From the NCBI RefSeq assembly GCF_002056795.1, contig NZ_CP020104.1, positions 3,483,001-3,547,000 on the forward strand: 64,000 nt of DNA. The letters run 5' to 3'. The notes under the pieces are model-generated. The model was given only the letters and a program-made list of their open reading frames with translations. It searched no databases and was not told the origin of the DNA. Below are positions 62,092 through 64,000 of this stretch, one piece after another. The stretch's first letter is position 1. Each line of letters opens with the position of its first letter. Both the position numbers and the translations under genes were made by a program. Source of the stretch: Spirosoma aerolatum (GTDB taxonomy: Bacteria; Bacteroidota; Bacteroidia; Cytophagales; Spirosomataceae).

Positions 62092-63192
62092 TTATTGACA
62101 ACCTTTAGCCTCTAGAATTATTTTATTATCTACTTCTTTATAAGTAGCTTCGAGGGCGGTACAAATCAATTCCAGTTTTTCCATTAACGGTTCATCCGAT
62201 AAATGCGCCGTTAATTTGCAATTAGCCAGCTTATTGTAATCAAAAATGATATCAATATTGTATGCTTTTTCAAGTTCAGAAAGGACGACTGTAGCAGGGG
62301 CTTCATCAAAATTAAAGGTAAGCTTTTGAATGGGTAACCTGAGTTGTCCCGGGTTTATAGGGATAGGTTTATTGATGATAAAGTCACTCCCATTTACTTG
62401 TACTCGTTCATTTGCTTTTAGTACTAGTCCGGTAAGGGAATTATCGGTAAGTTTTTTAGACTTGTTGGGGTCATGTTGTAAAAAAACGGCAACTTTCCCC
62501 GTTTTAACGATAACCTCCATGTCGGCATTCGAGTGCTGACTTTTAATGAAAAAACTCGTCCCTAAAACTTTGGTAACTAATTCATTAGCGTAGACAAAGA
62601 AAGGCTTTTCAGGGTTTTTCTGGACCTCAAAAAAGGCTTCACCTGATAAAATAACTTCGCGTTTTGATTGATTATATCGCTTTGGGGAATAACAGATTTT
62701 ACTGTTCGGTTGAAGGATAACAGAACTCTTGTCCGGTAAATTTATAAGAATAGGTAACGGAGTAACGTTGACTTTTTCGTAGATTTCACCTGTTGCGTTT
62801 TTTGTTAACTTAACAAGTTTTTCATACGTAACTGCTTTTGGTTTAGTCAATTGGTTCCAGCTGAACCAGCCAGCTACCAAAATAACCACTGCTGCGGATA
62901 GCCACTGGCCAATTCTGTAGAAATCAAATGAGTTAATGGAGGCAGTAGAAGAGTTTACAATACTGATTTCGCTAAACGGATTTTCAATAGTTTGTTGAAC
63001 TTTTGAAAATCCGGATTCTACATCAAAAACATATTGTGGATGCAGCTGTTCCCATTCATCCAGATACTGATAGTATACTTCTTTATTTTGTGGATTTACA
63101 AGCCATTCTTCAACCATTTTTCGCTGAATGAATGAGCTTTTTCCATCAAAATAATCGAACAGGATTTTTTTTGTTAATGATGTATTATCCAT
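62092..63192 (-). CDS. FecR-family anti-sigma regulator
   Basis: A protein of 366 residues starting at the ATG at 63192; an in-frame TTG upstream at 63207 is rejected. A cytoplasmic N-terminal sigma-binding part (about 1-90) is followed by one membrane helix (about 94-113; LSAAVVILVAGWFSW). The periplasmic part comprises the FecR domain (about 150-260; STN-like partner region around KSSVILQPNSKICYSP and FFVYANELVTKVLGTSFFIKS) and the C-terminal DUF4974 domain (about 285-360; KLTFNFDEAPATVVLSELEKAYNIDI). It holds the ECF sigma factor until the STN domain of SusC signals. The gene follows sigma by 40 bases. Confidence 0.93.
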   Translation of the reverse strand: MDNTSLTKKILFDYFDGKSSFIQRKMVEEWLVNPQNKEVYYQYLDEWEQLHPQYVFDVESGFSKVQQTIENPFSEISIVNSSTASINSFDFYRIGQWLSAAVVILVAGWFSWNQLTKPKAVTYEKLVKLTKNATGEIYEKVNVTPLPILINLPDKSSVILQPNSKICYSPKRYNQSKREVILSGEAFFEVQKNPEKPFFVYANELVTKVLGTSFFIKSQHSNADMEVIVKTGKVAVFLQHDPNKSKKLTDNSLTGLVLKANERVQVNGSDFIINKPIPINPGQLRLPIQKLTFNFDEAPATVVLSELEKAYNIDIIFDYNKLANCKLTAHLSDEPLMEKLELICTALEATYKEVDNKIILEAKGCQ

Positions 63193-63232
63193 AACTATTG
63201 TTATCAAAATCGCTTTATTACCGTGTTATATA

Positions 63233-63901
63233 TTAACTGCAATAGAACAGGAAAATAGATAATAAATAGTGAGCTTTAAGTTCTTCTCTGATTTTAGCTA
63301 ATGCCCTGCTAATAAGCCGCTCTACGGCACTTATAGTTATTCCCATTTCAGTGGCAACCTCTGCATATTTTTTACCCTCCAGCCGATTTAATTGAAAGGC
63401 TTTTTTTGCCTGCTGTGGTAAACCCTGAATGGCTATATCCAGCTTTTGACTTAATTCATGAAATTGAGTGATTTCATCAGGCCGTAAAACAGTTGTATTG
63501 TTAACATCCTGAAAGTCGATGGTACTGCTTTCGAAGGCAACATTTCGGCTTAGTTCAACTTTCAGACAATTGTGCGCCCGATTCCTGACTGATATGTATA
63601 AGTAAGCCCGATACGACATAGTAATCTGTTCGTAGGCTTTATTCTTCCAAAAGTTTGTAAATACCTCGGCTACAATGTCTTCAGCTAGTTCTTTTGAATA
63701 CACATAGCGGATGGCATGGTTACAGAGATTGGTGTAGTATTTACGAAAGAGCAGCTCGAAGCCTTCCCTTGGCGACTGGTCAAAGCAATTCTTTATAAAA
63801 TATTCGTCCGAAACAACTTTCGTATCTGGTGAATCCTTCGATACCCGAACGTAGTGTTTTCCAATAGCAAAATCATCGCTTTCCTGATTCGCCTGTATCA
63901 T
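63233..63901 (-). CDS. ECF sigma factor of the FecI/PUL type
   Basis: A protein of 222 residues. Sigma region 2 is seen as GFELLFRKYYTNLCNHAIRYV and DIVAEVFTNFWKN (about 45-100), region 4 as LPQQAKKAFQLNRLEG, with the helix-turn-helix KYAEVATEMGITISAVERLISRAL (about 160-215). It is long by about 30 residues at the N-terminus compared with most ECF factors. A hydrophobic C-terminus (YLLSIFLFYCS) is unusual and may help hold the protein at the membrane; this is inference. It is the first gene of the PUL and probably directs transcription of susCD. The remaining 99 bases (63902-64000) show no further gene or promoter. Confidence 0.95.
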   Translation of the reverse strand: MIQANQESDDFAIGKHYVRVSKDSPDTKVVSDEYFIKNCFDQSPREGFELLFRKYYTNLCNHAIRYVYSKELAEDIVAEVFTNFWKNKAYEQITMSYRAYLYISVRNRAHNCLKVELSRNVAFESSTIDFQDVNNTTVLRPDEITQFHELSQKLDIAIQGLPQQAKKAFQLNRLEGKKYAEVATEMGITISAVERLISRALAKIREELKAHYLLSIFLFYCS

Positions 63902-64000
63902 GAGTTAGTGGGTAGGCTCAATGGTCAATACTGGTTTACTGGTTCGGGCAACTGTGCATTCGGCAAGGTTATTCACCCGAAGAGTTAGGTGCCAGGGTAA

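Noticed and set aside
1..64000. tRNA, rRNA or riboswitch genes
   Set aside because: No cloverleaf, CCA-flanked structure or known riboswitch core was recognised by eye. A covariance-model search was not possible here.

Overview
The window looks like chromosomal DNA of a Bacteroidota bacterium of the order Cytophagales, most like Spirosoma or a close relative. The evidence is a SusC/SusD pair with an ECF sigma/FecR switch, lipoprotein signal sequences, two-component propeller kinases, stand-alone LytTR proteins, 7TMR-DISM hybrid kinases, and a promoter of the Bacteroidota type (TTTG, then TAnnTTTG). No rRNA, tRNA or CRISPR array was seen. The genus is inferred from gene style, not from a marker gene.

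1-8 kb is mostly housekeeping or general metabolism. It holds the N-terminal part of an Omp85/BamA-like outer-membrane protein, an unrecognised secreted protein, a two-gene amidohydrolase operon (a fused dead+live enzyme followed by a metal-site-less paralogue) with a clear terminator, and isopentenyl-diphosphate isomerase (idi). A 0.9 kb gene-poor stretch follows, with remnants of an open frame.

8-21 kb is a regulatory island on the + strand: a stand-alone LytTR protein, a propeller-type LytS-like kinase with its LytTR response regulator, a small HTH protein, a 7TMR-DISM hybrid kinase/AraC protein, a second stand-alone LytTR protein, two paralogous small proteins of 76-77 aa, and an OmpR-type response regulator/kinase pair. 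The pair sits directly upstream of a complete RND efflux operon (small membrane protein, adaptor, pump, outer-membrane factor; 21.2-27.4 kb), which ends at a strong terminator.

27.6-63.9 kb is one very large polysaccharide utilisation locus, all on the minus strand and so read from high to low coordinates. It begins with ECF sigma factor, FecR anti-sigma, SusC (with STN domain) and SusD. Then come a double 3-keto-glycoside hydrolase (DUF1080) protein, a Tat-exported toroid protein, GH28, GH92, two sulfatases, a CE1-like esterase, two GH27/NPCBM enzymes, two PVC-type heme dehydrogenase-like proteins, an unclassified toroid protein, a ceramidase-like (CREST) membrane hydrolase, GH78 and a Tat-exported Gfo/Idh/MocA oxidoreductase. 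The set suggests a branched, possibly sulfated, rhamnose/galacturonate/galactose-containing glycan. Both hydrolytic and oxidative (3-keto) chemistry seem to be encoded. The substrate is inference.

The gaps between transcription units in this locus are filled with long palindromic repeats, at least seven copies of one REP-like family plus members of other families. An IS110-family element has inserted precisely into one copy. Its 5' non-coding region can be folded into two loops that carry short matches, in the expected order, to the left target, right target, right element end and left element end. That is the layout of a bridge RNA. This is the most striking observation in the window: an RNA-guided transposon that appears programmed to home into the genome's own palindromic repeats.
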